Shown here in pieces: positions 21,840 to 33,285 of a stretch of 64,000 nt of DNA (position 1 is the first letter of the stretch; every line of letters begins with the position of its first letter). Under the pieces are notes generated by a model. The model did not search any database. It had not been told where the DNA came from and saw only the letters and a list, made by a program, of their open reading frames with translations. The position numbers were made by a program, and so were the translations under genes. Source of the stretch: Megamerina dolium (lineage: Eukaryota > Arthropoda > Insecta > Diptera > Megamerinidae); assembly GCA_963854835.1 (NCBI GenBank), contig OY978529.1, forward strand, positions 4,684,501 through 4,748,500, in the 5' to 3' direction.

Positions 21840-22330
21840 ATGTAAACCATCAGAATTGTCGGATTTGAAATGAAGACAATCCACAAGAAATTCTTCAAAC
21901 AAACCATTACATTCTTGAAAACTTACTGTTTGTTGAGGTTTTTTTGTGCTGGTGGAACCATTGGTCCATACTTTTTTTAAAAACCTAACCGGAAATTGGC
22001 GAAAGAACCAACAGAGCCATGATAACTGGCTATTCGATTCCCCAATTGCGTGATATGAATGTGAAAGAGATGTGGTTCCAGCAAGATGGCGCTACATTCC
22101 ATACATCAAACAAAACAATCGATTTATTGAAGTAAACATTTGGCGACAATGTAAGCTCTCAAAATGGACTTGTGAATGATCCTGCAAGATCTAGCGATTT
22201 AACGCCTCTGGACTATTTTTTTGTGAGGATAAGTTATAAGGGATAGTTTATGCTGATAAGCGAACATTGAGCGTACTATTGCCGAGAGTACGCGCCAATT
22301 GCTTGGAAAAGTAACCGAAATTTGAGTTCC
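21840..22330 (+). pseudogene. DD41D mariner-like transposase relic
   Basis: Readable pieces are AGGTIGPYFF near 21952, then MWFQQDGATFHTSNKTIDLL near 22070 (the second catalytic Asp in QQDG), and DLTPLDYFFV near 22198 (third Asp). Stops separate them. The N-terminal part is not recognisable. Same family as 36015, considerably more decayed. Confidence 0.72.
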
Positions 22331-22639
22331 TAAATTACGCTTGAAACAAGAAAGTATAGCTACGACCTAGAAATGAAGGTTAGCGAAATCAGACTCAACG
22401 AAAACTCAATAACCCGAAGCCTTATCTGTGCTGCAAAGATACTCTAAAATTCGGTAATAATGTGACCTTGCTTCCAACTCTAAAATATCTCATGCTCGTT
22501 TTTCAGAACAACATGTGTCCTACCGTCTTTACACAATAGTTTCGATTGAATTGCATCAAATGACACATCTAAAGTAAATGCCTTCCAAACATTACCTCCA
22601 GCAATATAGAGATATTTTCAATGCCTCAGTTTGTACATA
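22331..22639. other. spacer
   Basis: No coding motif found; may include the decayed end of the preceding transposase. Confidence 0.35.
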
Positions 22640-23834
22640 TAAGGTGTAGTAAAAAGAATCCATTATCTTTGCATTAAATTGAAGGTTTTATTTTATTTTA
22701 TTTAGTAATTTCATAATGCCACTGTCATAGAAACTGGGACAGTCGATTTTCACAAGCTTCTCTTGAGGCGAATTTTTCACCAGCAAAATCATACACCATA
22801 GACAGGAACAGGTAATAATCACTTGGTGCCAGGTCCATACTATAAGGTGGATGTATATGAACCTCCCAACCAAGCTCCCGGAGCTTCTGGCGAGTCACTA
22901 TCGATGTGTGTGGCCTGGCATTATTCTGATGGAACGCAATTCCTCTCCTATTGGCCAAAGCTGGCCGCTTCTGGGCGATTACTTCCTTCAGACCATCCAA
23001 TTGTTGACAGTACAGGTCCGAATTCAGAGTTTGGCCGTAGGGGAGTAGCTCATATTAGATGATTCCCTGTCAATCCCACCAAACACATAGCAAAACCTTC
23101 CTGATCGTCAATCCTGACTTGGCCACCGTTTGCGCCGGCTCACCGCGATTCGACATCGACCGTTTTCACTTGACGTTGTCGTAAGTGAGCCACCTTTCAT
23201 CACCAGTAACCAGTATCCGCTTCAGAAATGGATCAATTTTGTTACCATTCAGCAACGATTCGCTGATGGAAATTCGGTCCATGAGGTTTTTTTTCGCGTC
23301 AACTCGTGTGGCACCCATACATCGAGCTTCTTTTTGTATCCAACCTTATTTAAATGGTTTCAAGGTGGTTTTTTGTGCAATCTTTAGCTCCTGGGCAATA
23401 GAAACAGTGCTTACATGACGATCAGATTTGACGATTTCCATTATTTTATCGATATTTTCGACAATTGTCCTTCCAGAGCGTGGTGCATCTTTGACATCAA
23501 AATTTCCGGAACGGAATCGACGAAACCAAAATTGTCACAGTATCAGGACCATAAATATTATTCACATTTTCAGCCGTCTGACTTGCGTTTTCGCCTTTAT
23601 CGAAGAAAAACTATAAAATATGGCGTATTTTCTCTTTACTGGTGTCCATCTTTGACGCGTGTTCAAACAATACTGAGTCAAGTAATCACAAAACTGTCTG
23701 AAAACTTTATTTAGTACGAAATCCTATCTTTCTAACGCCATCTAGCGTAACCCGATCGCACTTATACAACGCAAGATACAGACTACTGAAGCCATCTATT
23801 GGAAAAATAATGGATTTCTTTTTACTACATCTGA
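22640..23834 (-). mobile_element. near full-length DD34D mariner (family M1) with both TIRs
   Basis: About 1.2 kb bounded by imperfect inverted repeats: AGGTGTAGTAAAAAGAATCC at 22642, and on the other strand AGATGTAGTAAAAAGAAATC at the right end. TA dinucleotides lie at the edges. Minus-strand translation recovers an N-terminal DNA-binding part (23700-23400), GDERWLT with the first Asp near 23200, LKEVIAQKRPALANRRGIAF, and HQNNARPHTS where the second catalytic Asp has become Asn. PYSMDLAPSDYYLF (third Asp) and KFASREACENRLSQF follow. Several frameshifts. Inactive as protein, but the ends could still be recognised by a related transposase. Confidence 0.87.
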
Positions 23835-25380
23835 TATAACCCGCTATGAGCATGTGTGAGCTTGTGGTCCTATTGGGACGACAGTGCGTGCTTATTTATT
23901 TATTTAGTATTATTATTGTTGCTGTTGTTGGTGTTGTTTTGAGCTTCTATTACAATATAAATATGTATTACATACAACTGCTCCAGTGTACGAGTACATA
24001 TATTGTTCGAGTTCTTCATAAATTCAAATGAACTGTAACAATAGTAGTGGTGATGGTAATATATATACGATACTATATATTACTTACATATGTAGTTGTT
24101 GTACTAATAGATGTTGCTGTTGTTATTGTTGTAAGGACACGCAATGTATGTAAAATGCCATAATTCGTATTAGGCAAATCTACATAAAATTTACTGGCAT
24201 CGCACCGATACGCATACGATAAATGTGTATGGATGTGTATGTACATATGTACAAATACAATAATAAACACATGCGTGTACACAAGCGCCACTACTATTTA
24301 CATAGCATACGTGTCTCCCTCCAACCCACCCACACACACACACACACACACTTTATGCACTCGTTAAATGCGTTGTGTGTATTATTGTTGTTGTTGTTGT
24401 TGTTGTTATTGTTGCCGTTGGTTGGTTAGCCTCTCCACTGATGAGCAGATAAATTCATTACGCAAAACCATGTAATTGTTCCTTCGAGGACAGACGGACA
24501 GACGGACAGACATGCAGACATATATGAGCGAACGGATGGATGGTGGGTACGATATGATTACAATACTACTACATCACAATAGCAAGAACAACAACAACAA
24601 CAACAAATGCACATAGGAAACATTTGTTCATATGGCACGTAGCTATACGTAACGCAACGTAACCCATATGTTGCATGACAACAGCAGCAGCAGCAGCAGC
24701 AGTAGTGTTGTGTAAACCATACGAACACTGCTGTGCCAAAAAAGTGCGGTCGATGGGATGCAGAGGGTGATGCTTGTGTATGTGTTTACATTGCAACTAC
24801 TTTCTTAAGTATGTTTGCCAACAACAACAATAACAACAACAACAATTGTGACAATGTTTATGCACATCTGCTGCTGCTGCTGCTTTTGCAACATAAATAC
24901 GAATTCATACCATACATTTGGTTGCATACTGCAATTGTATACTCATACGTACAATACTTGCAACATTATGCACTCATATGTACATACGATATATACTTAT
25001 ACTAAATACAAATTAAACAAATCCATAAATAATATTTAAATATTATTAACATTTCCATATTAAGTAAGGACGACAATGAAAATGAGCATGCAGTTAGCTC
25101 TTGTATAGTATATGAATAGTACATGTTAGCACTGGCATTGCTGCAAATAATAACAACAACGACGACAACGACGATGACAATAATTAAGTAAATATATTTG
25201 CAAATGTTGTTTCATTAGTTGTTTGTTCGTCATCAAAGCAACAACATAATTATATGTATTATTATTATTGTATTGCTGCTTGTTGGCAGATGTATTCCAT
25301 ATACGTGGAACCTTTCATTCTTATGCTTGCATTTAATAAAAATAATAATTTAATAATAATAAAATATTTTTTTTTTGCGG
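23835..25380. repeat. microsatellite-rich block
   Basis: Non-coding. AC repeat at 24332-24352, TTG at 24383-24412, GACGGACA repeats at 24487-24512, CAA at 24586-24606, AGC at 24680-24702, CAA/AAT at 24821-24845, TGC at 24869-24884, ATT near 25255-25275. ORFs here are low-complexity. Confidence 0.8.
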
Positions 25381-26206
25381 AAGCAATGTCTATCGAGCTC
25401 AGCCTGAAGGTCGGACCAGGAGCTGGCCGCAGGTAGATCTACTTTCTACCGTTTTTCTAGTATGATCGTAGACGGTCTGGAGTCCCATGGCATAGACAGA
25501 GCTAAAAAGTTCACACCTGTGCCCCACTACTGTCCAGAGCCGGAATAGGGCCATACCAGTGTCCGTTGTGAATCAACCTACAGATGGCCTTCGTGACCTC
25601 TCCTCGGACGAAAACATCAAGTTCATCATAGCATCAAGAGCTGGGCCAGATGTGGTAGGGAAAACCCTAGTACAAGACGAAACCACATTGCGTTGTAACC
25701 TTAATAAGGTTCTTCTTACTTCTGGCTACCGATGCATAAGAGATGATTGGCCTTATCATAGCAGTGTAGATCCATAGTGCCTTGCTAGGTCAAAGTCCCC
25801 ATGTCTTGCCAAAAACACCCCTGCATTGCCAAAAAGTAGATAATGCCTTAGATTTTTTCTGCTGAACGTGTGACTTTCAGAGAAGTTTACTATTCAGAAT
25901 AACTCCCGGATACTTAACCTCTTTGGATAGCTAAATGGTGACTCCCTTGAGAGCAGGGAGAATGATTCCATCAGGCTTTTTCCTTCTAGTAAAGAGGTCC
26001 AAACCAGTATTAGCGGGATTAGCTGATCGCCCGTTCGCGCTGCACCAAGTGTCAATCATATTCACAGTTCTCTGCACCTTATTTGCTGACATTCATAAGG
26101 GAAGGGCCTGTAACGAGACAGGCCACCTCATCCGCATATGCTTCCGCGTATATTGCCGAGTTATTCAACGCTATAAGCAGAGGATCAAAAACCATACACC
26201 AGAGCA
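25381..26206 (-). mobile_element. I/LOA-like LINE, RT C-terminal half (3' part, split by HINE)
   Basis: Reading leftwards from 26206: LLWCMVFDPLLIALNNSAIY, AEAYADEVACLVTG (the polymerase motif here is YADE, about 26126-26142), then VKYPGVILNSKLL near 25920, HVQQKKSKALSTFWQCRGVF and GKTWGL. TAMIRPIISYASV near 25740 is the thumb/connection region shared by I, LOA and R1-type elements. Frameshifts and stops below 25740. It continues on the other side of the HINE at 27789. It ends near an A/T run at 25367. Confidence 0.82.
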
Positions 26207-27788
26207 AAAAAAAAAAAATCTCCTTACAGTCGGCTGGGGCCGACCAAACTATACCCTGCATATGTAGATTTATATATAAAAAGTTTACTCGAATATCCAA
26301 CTTTTCTTTTATTTCCACTTTTCGAGAAACAATTTTTGCATATACTACTAATTTACACCCGAAATATGGTTGACTTTGACGATATAAAAGGATTTTAAGA
26401 TAATTCCGAGGCTTAGTATGGGAGCTATATAAAAAGTGGGCGTGGCTTATCACTTTCTAGTAAATCCAATTAATTTTTCAATGTTAATCCACACCTTAAA
26501 TTTGGTGTCCTACGTTGAATAGTTTCTAAGTTATGGTGGTTAACATTTTTGTTTAATTTCCTCAACTTTGTATGGGAGCCCCAATAAGAAGTGGGCGTGG
26601 TACGCTGATTTTTCGCCAGATTATTTCCGACTACGATATTAATTTAAGTGTCAATTATGGTTATTGAAAACATAAGATTGCCTAAGTTACAGCTGTTTTA
26701 ATTTAAAATTTGTATGGGGGCTACGATAAACACTGGGCGTGGTGCGCCCATTTTCTGTGAGCCTAGTTGCTCGTACAATACTAATCCATACCCTAAGTCT
26801 CGTTGTCCTAGGCTAAATGGTTTGTAAGCTATGGAGCTTAAAATTTTAGTTTAATTCACTCGACTTTGTATGGGAGACCCATGAAGGAGTGGGCGTGGCA
26901 CACTGATTTTCTGCCAAATTTTTGCCGACTACGATATTAATTTAAGTGTCAATTATGGTTATTCTAGACAGAAGATTGCCGAAGCTACAGTTGTTTCAAT
27001 TTAAAATTTGTATGGGGGCTACGATAAACACTGGGCGTGGTGCGCCCATTTTCTGTGAGCCTAGTTGCTCGTACAATACTATTCCACACCTTAAATCTCA
27101 TTATTCTACGCTGAATAGTTTTCAAGTTATAACCGGTAACATTTTTTTTAATTTCCGCAACTTTGTATGGGAGACCCAAAAAGGAGTGGGCGTGGCACAC
27201 TGATTTTCTGCCATATTATTATCGACTATGATATTATTCTAAGTGTCAATTATGGTTATTCTGGACAGAAGATTGTAGAAGTTACAGCAGTTTCAATTTA
27301 AAAGAAGTACAGACACTTTGTATGGGAGCTACGCTAGAAAGTAGGCGTGGCTCACCCACTTTTGGCGAGGTTATATAGTAGTATAATATAACTCTATGTG
27401 CAAAATATTGTTGTCCGAAGTGGTATATTATGTGAGTTATAGCAAGTTAAAGATTTTGAAAATTTCGAGGTTAGTCGCTTTGAATGCTTGGTGTGGGCGT
27501 GGTTATTGACCGATCATGCCCGATATCAATCCCCTCCGTACCCTTGGATCATAGATTACTTATGCCAAATTTCATCGAAATAGCTCAATATTTACTCAAG
27601 TTATCGTGCGAACCAGCCAGGTGACAGACAGACGGACGGACGGACGGACATCGTTAAATCGAAAATTTAATCGACGCTGATAACGAATATATATCCATGT
27701 CTATATCTCCGGAGATTCCTTCAAGTGGACACAAACATCTGACCGAAATGAATATACCATGCATATTGCATTATGCAGGGTATAAAAA
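26207..27788 (-). mobile_element. DINE-1/HINE-like non-autonomous Helitron, copy 2, inserted in LINE RT
   Basis: About 1.58 kb, with long identical stretches to 10993-12529. Subterminal inverted repeats TATACCCTGCATA (26250-26262) and TATGCAGGGTATA (27772-27784); stem-loop GTCGGC-TGGG-GCCGAC (26229-26244); A run of 13 at the low end (T run on the element strand). Central ~297-bp units carry TGGGCGTGG, and a GACAGACGGACGGACGGACG block lies near 27625. It retains about 40 bp near 26355-26395 missing from copy 1. It sits inside an RT gene between the CPQGGVLS block (right) and LLWCMVFDPLL (left). The flanks read through best if the element landed in a T-rich site without a target duplication. 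Confidence 0.85.
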
Positions 27789-28640
27789 GAGAGCACGCCA
27801 CCTTGGGGGCATCCCTTATTTACCCTGGATGTGACTAGTAGACCATCCTCCGTCTGCACCGGTAGAACTCATTGTTTGAACTAGCATTGAATGTATCCAA
27901 TTTACTAGTACTTTGTCTACGCCACGTCGACTGGCAGAAGTACACATGCTATCAAAAGTCGCATTATCAAACGCACCTTCCAAAAAGATGCCCATTGCAT
28001 AATCTTTCCATGCGAGGTCCTGTTCAACCCTGGCAACAAGGTTATGCAGGGCCGACTCGCAGTATTTTCCGCTTTGGCAAGCATGCTGATCTTCCTGACC
28101 TTCTACGCATGTGCAATTCTACAAGACGCTCTAGACCTTCGATATGAAAGAAGTCATGCTGATAGGTCTGAAGCTCTTTGGAAAGTATAGTCATCCCTTC
28201 CATTTTTCGGAATGAAAACCACTCTCTTCAAGACTTGTCTTGCAGGCTCGGTTCAAAAGTCTCCTCGTTTCGTGTCTCAATATCTGAAGGTCACGGTTTC
28301 ACCAAGGGACTGAAACACGATTAATAGACGGTCGTGTGGGACAGCAGCCTCAAAGATGGCAGTAAGGGCAGAGTTGAGGTATTCTACCGCCCCTTCAATG
28401 CCTCGCTTATTGTGAAGCTTAGGTGGCATAACAAAGCTGGTTTGCAAGACCTCCCTAAATTTTTGCCAGTCAGTGTTCCTAGGATTCCTGGTGGGCAATG
28501 TCATTTCTGCTGCATCGCCACACTGGAATTCGATATATCTGTGGTCCGATCGTGAGTTTTCATTAAGGACTCACCAGTTATTTACCGACCAACCAAGTCT
28601 GTTGTTGGACAATATAATGACGATTACTTCCTGCCTTCCA
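27789..28640 (-). mobile_element. I/LOA-like LINE, endonuclease end and RT N-terminal half (5' part)
   Basis: Minus strand from about 28640: SDHRYIEFQ near 28525-28553, the end of an APE-type endonuclease with its SDH motif. Then TLPTRNPRNTDWQKFREVLQ, a linker typical of I/R1/LOA elements, ALTAIFEAAVPHDR, KRVVFIPKNGRDDYTFQRAS (RT block 1) and, near 27793-27830, VNKGCPQGGVLS (RT motif B). Frameshifts near 28276 and around 28140. Together with 25381-26206 it gives one LINE of about 1.7 kb readable length, split by the HINE. Confidence 0.84.
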
Positions 28641-28959
28641 ACATACTATTCATATACTTTCATCGTTCATCCTATTCAGAGTGAAAATATTACTATTATT
28701 ATTATTATTATTAGTTTCAAACTAAGTATCTTCACTAAGGCCACAATATGAATTTTTTGGATCTTGTCATTATCTATAGAATATAAGATTATTCAAATGA
28801 TCGCCATAAGATATCTTGCAGCACGGCAGGCAGGGGAAATTCCATCAGATTTTCAGTTAAACTCAATTGAAATGCGTTTTACCGCTTCATTTAATATGGG
28901 AGGCCCTTTAAGGGTTACATATTAAAAGTTAGTAACTGCAGAAGAAATGTTGGCGATCA
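28641..28959. other. spacer with ATT repeat
   Basis: An ATT/TTA microsatellite lies at 28693-28713; nothing else supported. Confidence 0.4.
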
Positions 28960-29500
28960 AAAATAAAAGAAGGTCGGTGATATATTTTATCCCTCTAGAG
29001 TGGCACCTATCAAGCAATGTGACCTAATCTTATAAAAAAATAATAATTTTATAGAATAGCCCGAATTAAAACGTCGATATAGAAGGCAAACATGTTCCGA
29101 AAAAAAATTTTAATTGAAAGTTTAACAAGTATCGATCTTACATTTCACCTCTCAAGAGACGATCCCATTTTCAAGTATTTTCTGGTAGATTCATTTTGTA
29201 AGGGTGTCCTCATAATGGTTGGAGATGGTAGGTCAGCATGATTCAAAGAAATACTGGGGTGAACTAATTAACGAGGGTTGGTCATATACTTTACTTTTCT
29301 AGGAGGTAATTCCGGTTCGAGCAAACTTCATAAAAACGACACTTTTCTAGGGAACTCCTCGTAAAGAGGTTTTAATTATGTTTCGGAGATATATTTGGAA
29401 GAAAAACGTTAATATGTTTAAAGGCTATTTTAGGTTATGCCGATCGTCAAAGGATTTCAGTTACCTCTCACTCGATTCTTCGCGAAAATGAGGTTATTTT
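28960..29500 (+). repeat. ~150-bp tandem repeat with CTCTAGAG core, about 4 units
   Basis: Units begin with a GGTYGGTSATATAYTTTA-type stretch followed by a CTCTAGAG-like core at about 28993, 29150 and 29297, with a weaker one near 29464. Spacing is about 150-165 bp. The core plus ACATTTCACC at 29140 is the reverse complement of GGTGAAATGT at 1881-1892, tying this array to 1560-1990 in opposite orientation. Confidence 0.6.
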
Positions 29501-29579
29501 CGTATTATCACAAAATAAAATCGCATTTTATTGAAGGTTCTTAAATACTTAAATTCGTTGGTTTATAACTAAGTCATAA

Positions 29580-29720
29580 AATGATACATACATTCTATGT
29601 AATTCCCTTCCAATAGAGCCAAAATGGGTAGCGCTCTGTAGATTGTGACGCCGTCTTGTTGAAACCACATATTTTCACGTTCCTTATCTTGATTTTTTGG
29701 TGATACTGCGTAATTTTAAT
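29580..29720 (-). pseudogene. DD41D transposase fragment
   Basis: Minus strand gives MWFQQDGVTIYRALPILALL near 29665, the second-Asp block of the DD41D family. Flanking sequence is too diverged to extend. Very old. Confidence 0.55.
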
Positions 29721-29934
29721 GAATTTTATTTTTGGTTGAACAATTTTATTTGTCGCAACTTCTAAAATATTCTCAATTTCAATTCAAACGTTGGAGTAAC
29801 CTCAACATCAGACTCTTTCTCTCCATAAGAATACATAAAAACCATAAGACTACATAAAAGTCGTGAAAATTTAATGTACCAGAATTATGGTTGCTCCGTT
29901 TCTGGGGATAAATTTAAGAAAGACAATACTTACA

Positions 29935-30300
29935 TGCCGTAGCTCAGTGGTTAGTGCATTGGCCTTCTGATTTGTAGGTCATGGGTTCAATCCCCGGCTG
30001 AAGCATAAAAAAATTTATATTTCGAAAAGATTTATTTTTACCCACCTGCCGGCAAGAATTGGCAATTTTTCCGGCAGTAACAATTTGCCAAAAATGCTCT
30101 GTGACAAAACTAAGTTAAAGTGATATCACAAGGATTCTGCCGATCGGAACCCGCTAATATAAGTAGGTCCCTTCTAATGCAGTCCAAATTTAACATGCAC
30201 AACAGTATTGGAAGAGTGGCTCGGTGGTATCACAATAGGCCTTTCTGGCCATAATGTGTCCTCTCAGAGAGAGGGCAGCCCCATAACCTAACATAACATA
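29935..30300 (+). mobile_element. tRNA-derived SINE, full length, type ii tail
   Basis: Head TGCCGTAGCTCAGTGGTTAG with A box, and TGGGTTCAATCCCCGGCTGA with B box. The body is the same as 17014 (CACCTGCCGGCAAGAATTGG, CGGCAGTAACAATTTGCC, TTCTAATGCAGTCC). The last ~90 bp differ: GGCTCGGTGGTATCACAATA, GGCCTTTCTGGCC, TGTGTCCTCTCAGAGAGAGG then GCAGCCCCATAACCTAACATAAC. This tail resembles the 3' end of the RNase H LINE at 57870-57950. No clean target-site duplication seen. Confidence 0.92.
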
Positions 30301-32235
30301 CATACTAGCACATTTGCCTTGTAAGAAGTGTAATCGACGCAATGCCAAATCAGTCACTAGTTCACTAATGATCGTTTACAGCGATTTCCTTCCAGTGACG
30401 GGTATCTCTCAATAGTTTCAATTCCGGTGGTACCGGAATATATAGCGGAATTACCTAGCTTTGAAGAATTTTTAGTTTATATTGTAGTTAGTATTGAATA
30501 TTAAGCCCTATCCAGTTTGTTTTTATAAGCTTTTTGTATTACAACATTTCCCTAAAATTTCAAAATGACTAAAATATAATTTTTGTAGGGGATCTGCTAC
30601 AGGGGCAGATATAGCGAGGAACTGAATTTAGCGAAAATATTGAAACAGAAGAACTAATGGAAGTCAGTCATTCATTTCACCACTCTAGCGGAGATTCCTG
30701 AGCAATTACTATGGGGTTACGGGGTTATTTCATCATCACTATCATCATCATCTTCAATATCAAACAGCAACCAATCATCCAATCATCAAGCAATCAGTTT
30801 AGACAATTCATATAGATAACTGTAAGTATTACTATAAATACACAGAGGCACACACATTTACTCATATACTTATATATCTTATATATATTGTCTGTATATA
30901 GGACTTTGCTCTACGACCAACCAACGTATCGGCCAACCAGGATTAGATTACGAGAAGAGTGAATCCACCACCATACTGGAATCATACTGAAGTTTTATGT
31001 ATTTTCTATAGAAATATGCATATATATAAATACCTCCCATTGCCATACAACAGCAACAACAACAACAACAGCAACAAATCAACGAATCATCAACAACATG
31101 TCACTTTGCACAATCTCCACATGTCATGATGATGATGATGATGAAGCTGAACTGAACTGAAGTAGCAGTAGCATTCGAGTAACTAGGGTGGAGAAGAAGC
31201 AGATCAGGAAGTATATCATCAACAACAGATATACACACATACACACACACACACACACACACTTATGCTCTAACGCACACACACACACATATCCATATCG
31301 TACTAAGAGACAGACTACTGATGCAACGAAGCATATTTTCAGGAGATAGAGCATCAACAGCATCAGCATCATGAGTACTCGTACATAATGATAGAAAAAG
31401 CATTGTTGTTTTGTTGTTGTTGTTGTTGTTGCTGTCACTACGATAGTTGTTGTTGTTGTTGTTGTGATTTTGGAACGAATAAGCAAAGGATTACTTACAA
31501 TGATGCTCTTTTGGTGTTGGCTATTCTTTTATTATGATGATGGTGATGGTGATGGTATCTGCTTGCTGCTAATAGTAATCGCATAAGAATGAGTATTTGA
31601 AATTGCAACAACAACAACAACAACAACAACAGCTGCTTGTGTGATGAAACTTGCATTGAATGGCTTTGCTTGAAGACCATATGGTTAAGAGTGTGTTGAT
31701 ATTCTTGTTTTTTGATGTTCTCATATGTTTTACTATGTGAATGCACAAAATAATATATTGTAGATAGAAATGTCTGGATATAAGTATTTGTTTTTTTTTT
31801 TTCAACTTGTCAAATTTGCTGACCAGTCCAAGCCATGATCACTTGTACTCCTCGTTTCACACTATCAAAATGTTTGAGCAATGCACTGGAGTGATATTCA
31901 ACCTTTTCATCCACGACAATGTGCATTTTATTGAACATTTGACCACTCCATATGAGAATGTAACCAATGGCAATTTAATGTACAGCAATAGACAACAGTG
32001 ACAACATGTATGAGCATAAGAATATCAATGTGTGTGCTTGTATTTAATATTCAATATTTGTGGATGTCTCTCTATCCGTATATTTTTATTTAATTTTTAT
32101 ATTTCTTTTGAAGAGTACCCAATATGTGGTTAAAATGTTTTAGTACATTAAATAAGTAAATGTTTCTCAAAAACCTTTCTTAATTATATTCACTCAAATT
32201 CTTTGAAACATTTCATTTTATATATGAGCTTAGGT
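30301..32235. repeat. spacer with dense microsatellites
   Basis: Non-coding. ATC near 30740-30752, CAA at 31057-31076, GAT at 31126-31144, AC at 31241-31262, TTG at 31405-31430 and 31447-31463, GAT/GGT near 31530-31556, CAA at 31607-31630, T run near 31791. The 120-codon minus-strand ORF at 31124-31486 is low-complexity (poly-Thr, poly-Ser, CV repeats) and is rejected as a gene. The section 30301-30720 has no recognised content. Confidence 0.75.
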
Positions 32236-32239
32236 TATG

Positions 32240-32715
32240 AGCATAGATGGACACATCGATCACCTAACACCAAGCATAAATTCAACACAGCATCCAAAGC
32301 TCTGAAAGATGCCATTTAAAGCAAACAATTATTCCTTGTGGAGAGCTGCGAAAAAGCTAAAAACTCCAACGCAACTTGAACCACCGATTCGGAAACACGA
32401 TGGATCTTGGGCTCGTAGCGTTGAAGAAAAAGGAACTGTATTGCCTCACCATTTAAAGAATGTTTTTCAATCGAATCCGCAGGTTATTGCCTTTCAACCA
32501 GATGCCAGTATTTCAAGGGATGTAAAGTACCCTGCCAAAATAACCTTTAGCGAACAAGGGAAGCTCTTTCCAAAGTTAGCCCAAAGAAAGCTTCTGGCCA
32601 TGATAAAGTCACAGGCAATATGATAAAAACACTACCCGATAGTACAGTATTTCTAATTCTAACTATTTCTGACAGTATACTCTCGTTCGGATACTATCCT
32701 AAGCAATGGAATGTA
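32240..32715 (+). pseudogene. Jockey-clade LINE fragment, RT N-terminal part
   Basis: The reading 32309-32623 contains NNYSLWRAAKKLKTPTQLEP, PPIRKHDGSWARS and HHLKNVFQSNP, the segment before the RT domain in Jockey-clade elements (LWRATK...P.R..DG.WA). A frameshift near 32595 leads to ASGHDKVTGNMIKTLPDS and LTISDSILSFGYYPKQWNVS, RT blocks 1-2. It stops abruptly at about 32715, where a DD41D transposase begins in the same direction. Endonuclease and polymerase core are absent. Confidence 0.85.
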
Positions 32716-33285
32716 TCTTTTTTTTAAATGATCCCAAAGCGTGGTGTGAAGAGCAGCTAGAAGCATTGCAAGAACTGCCAATGCATCCCGAAAAATGTTT
32801 GGTGTGTATTATGGCCGGTGGCATCATTGGACCGTACTTATTCAAAGATGACGAAGGTAGGAACGTTACTGTGAATGCCGAGCGCTACCGTGCGATGATT
32901 ACAAACTTTTTTTTTTTGTCGAAAATGGAAGAGCTGGACTTGGCTGACATGTGGTTTCAACAAGACGGTGCCACATGCCATACAGCATGCGAAACAATGG
33001 CCCAATTGAGAGGTGTGTTCGCTGAACAGTTTATGTCACGTTTAAGATCGGTCAATTGGCCGCCTAGATCGTGCGATTTTTTGTAGGGCTTTGTTAAGGC
33101 TCATGTCTATATCGACAAGCCCGCAACGATTGACGCACTGGAAGTCTTATTGAAGAATTTATTCATGAGATACCGGCCGAGATGTTGGAGAGAGCGTGCC
33201 AAAATTGGACCCAGCGTATGAACCATTTGAGGCGCAGCCGCGGTCAACATTTACATGAAATCATCTTTAAGCATTGAATTATATA
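32716..33285 (+). pseudogene. DD41D mariner-like (rosa-type) transposase, 5'-truncated
   Basis: Begins inside the catalytic domain (NDPKAWCEEQLEALQELPMH). It continues with MAGGIIGPYLFKDDEGRNV, MEELDLADMWFQQDGATCHT (second Asp), FMSRLRSVNWPPRSCD, then a stop. About 15 bp that should encode the TPLD segment with the third Asp is missing at 33078-33083. The C-terminus is readable in a shifted frame (FVKAHVYIDKPATIDALE to SRGQHLHEIIFKH at about 33277). Counting from the QQD Asp to where TPLD would place the third Asp gives 41 residues, assuming the family sequence. The ORF start lies in the preceding Jockey fragment, so the ORF is an accidental fusion. Confidence 0.84.

Noticed and set aside
26201..26206. 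AGAGCA as a 6-bp target duplication of the HINE (also at 27790)
   Set aside because: It can be explained by the repeated Leu/Ser codons of the LINE at both edges. The no-duplication reading restores the RT better, and Helitron-type elements do not duplicate the target.
31124..31486. 120-codon minus-strand ORF as a gene
   Set aside because: Low-complexity translation of TTG, AC and GAT repeats.
32309..33086. a domesticated Jockey-transposase fusion gene
   Set aside because: Both parts are truncated, the Jockey part is frameshifted before the junction, and the transposase lacks its third Asp.
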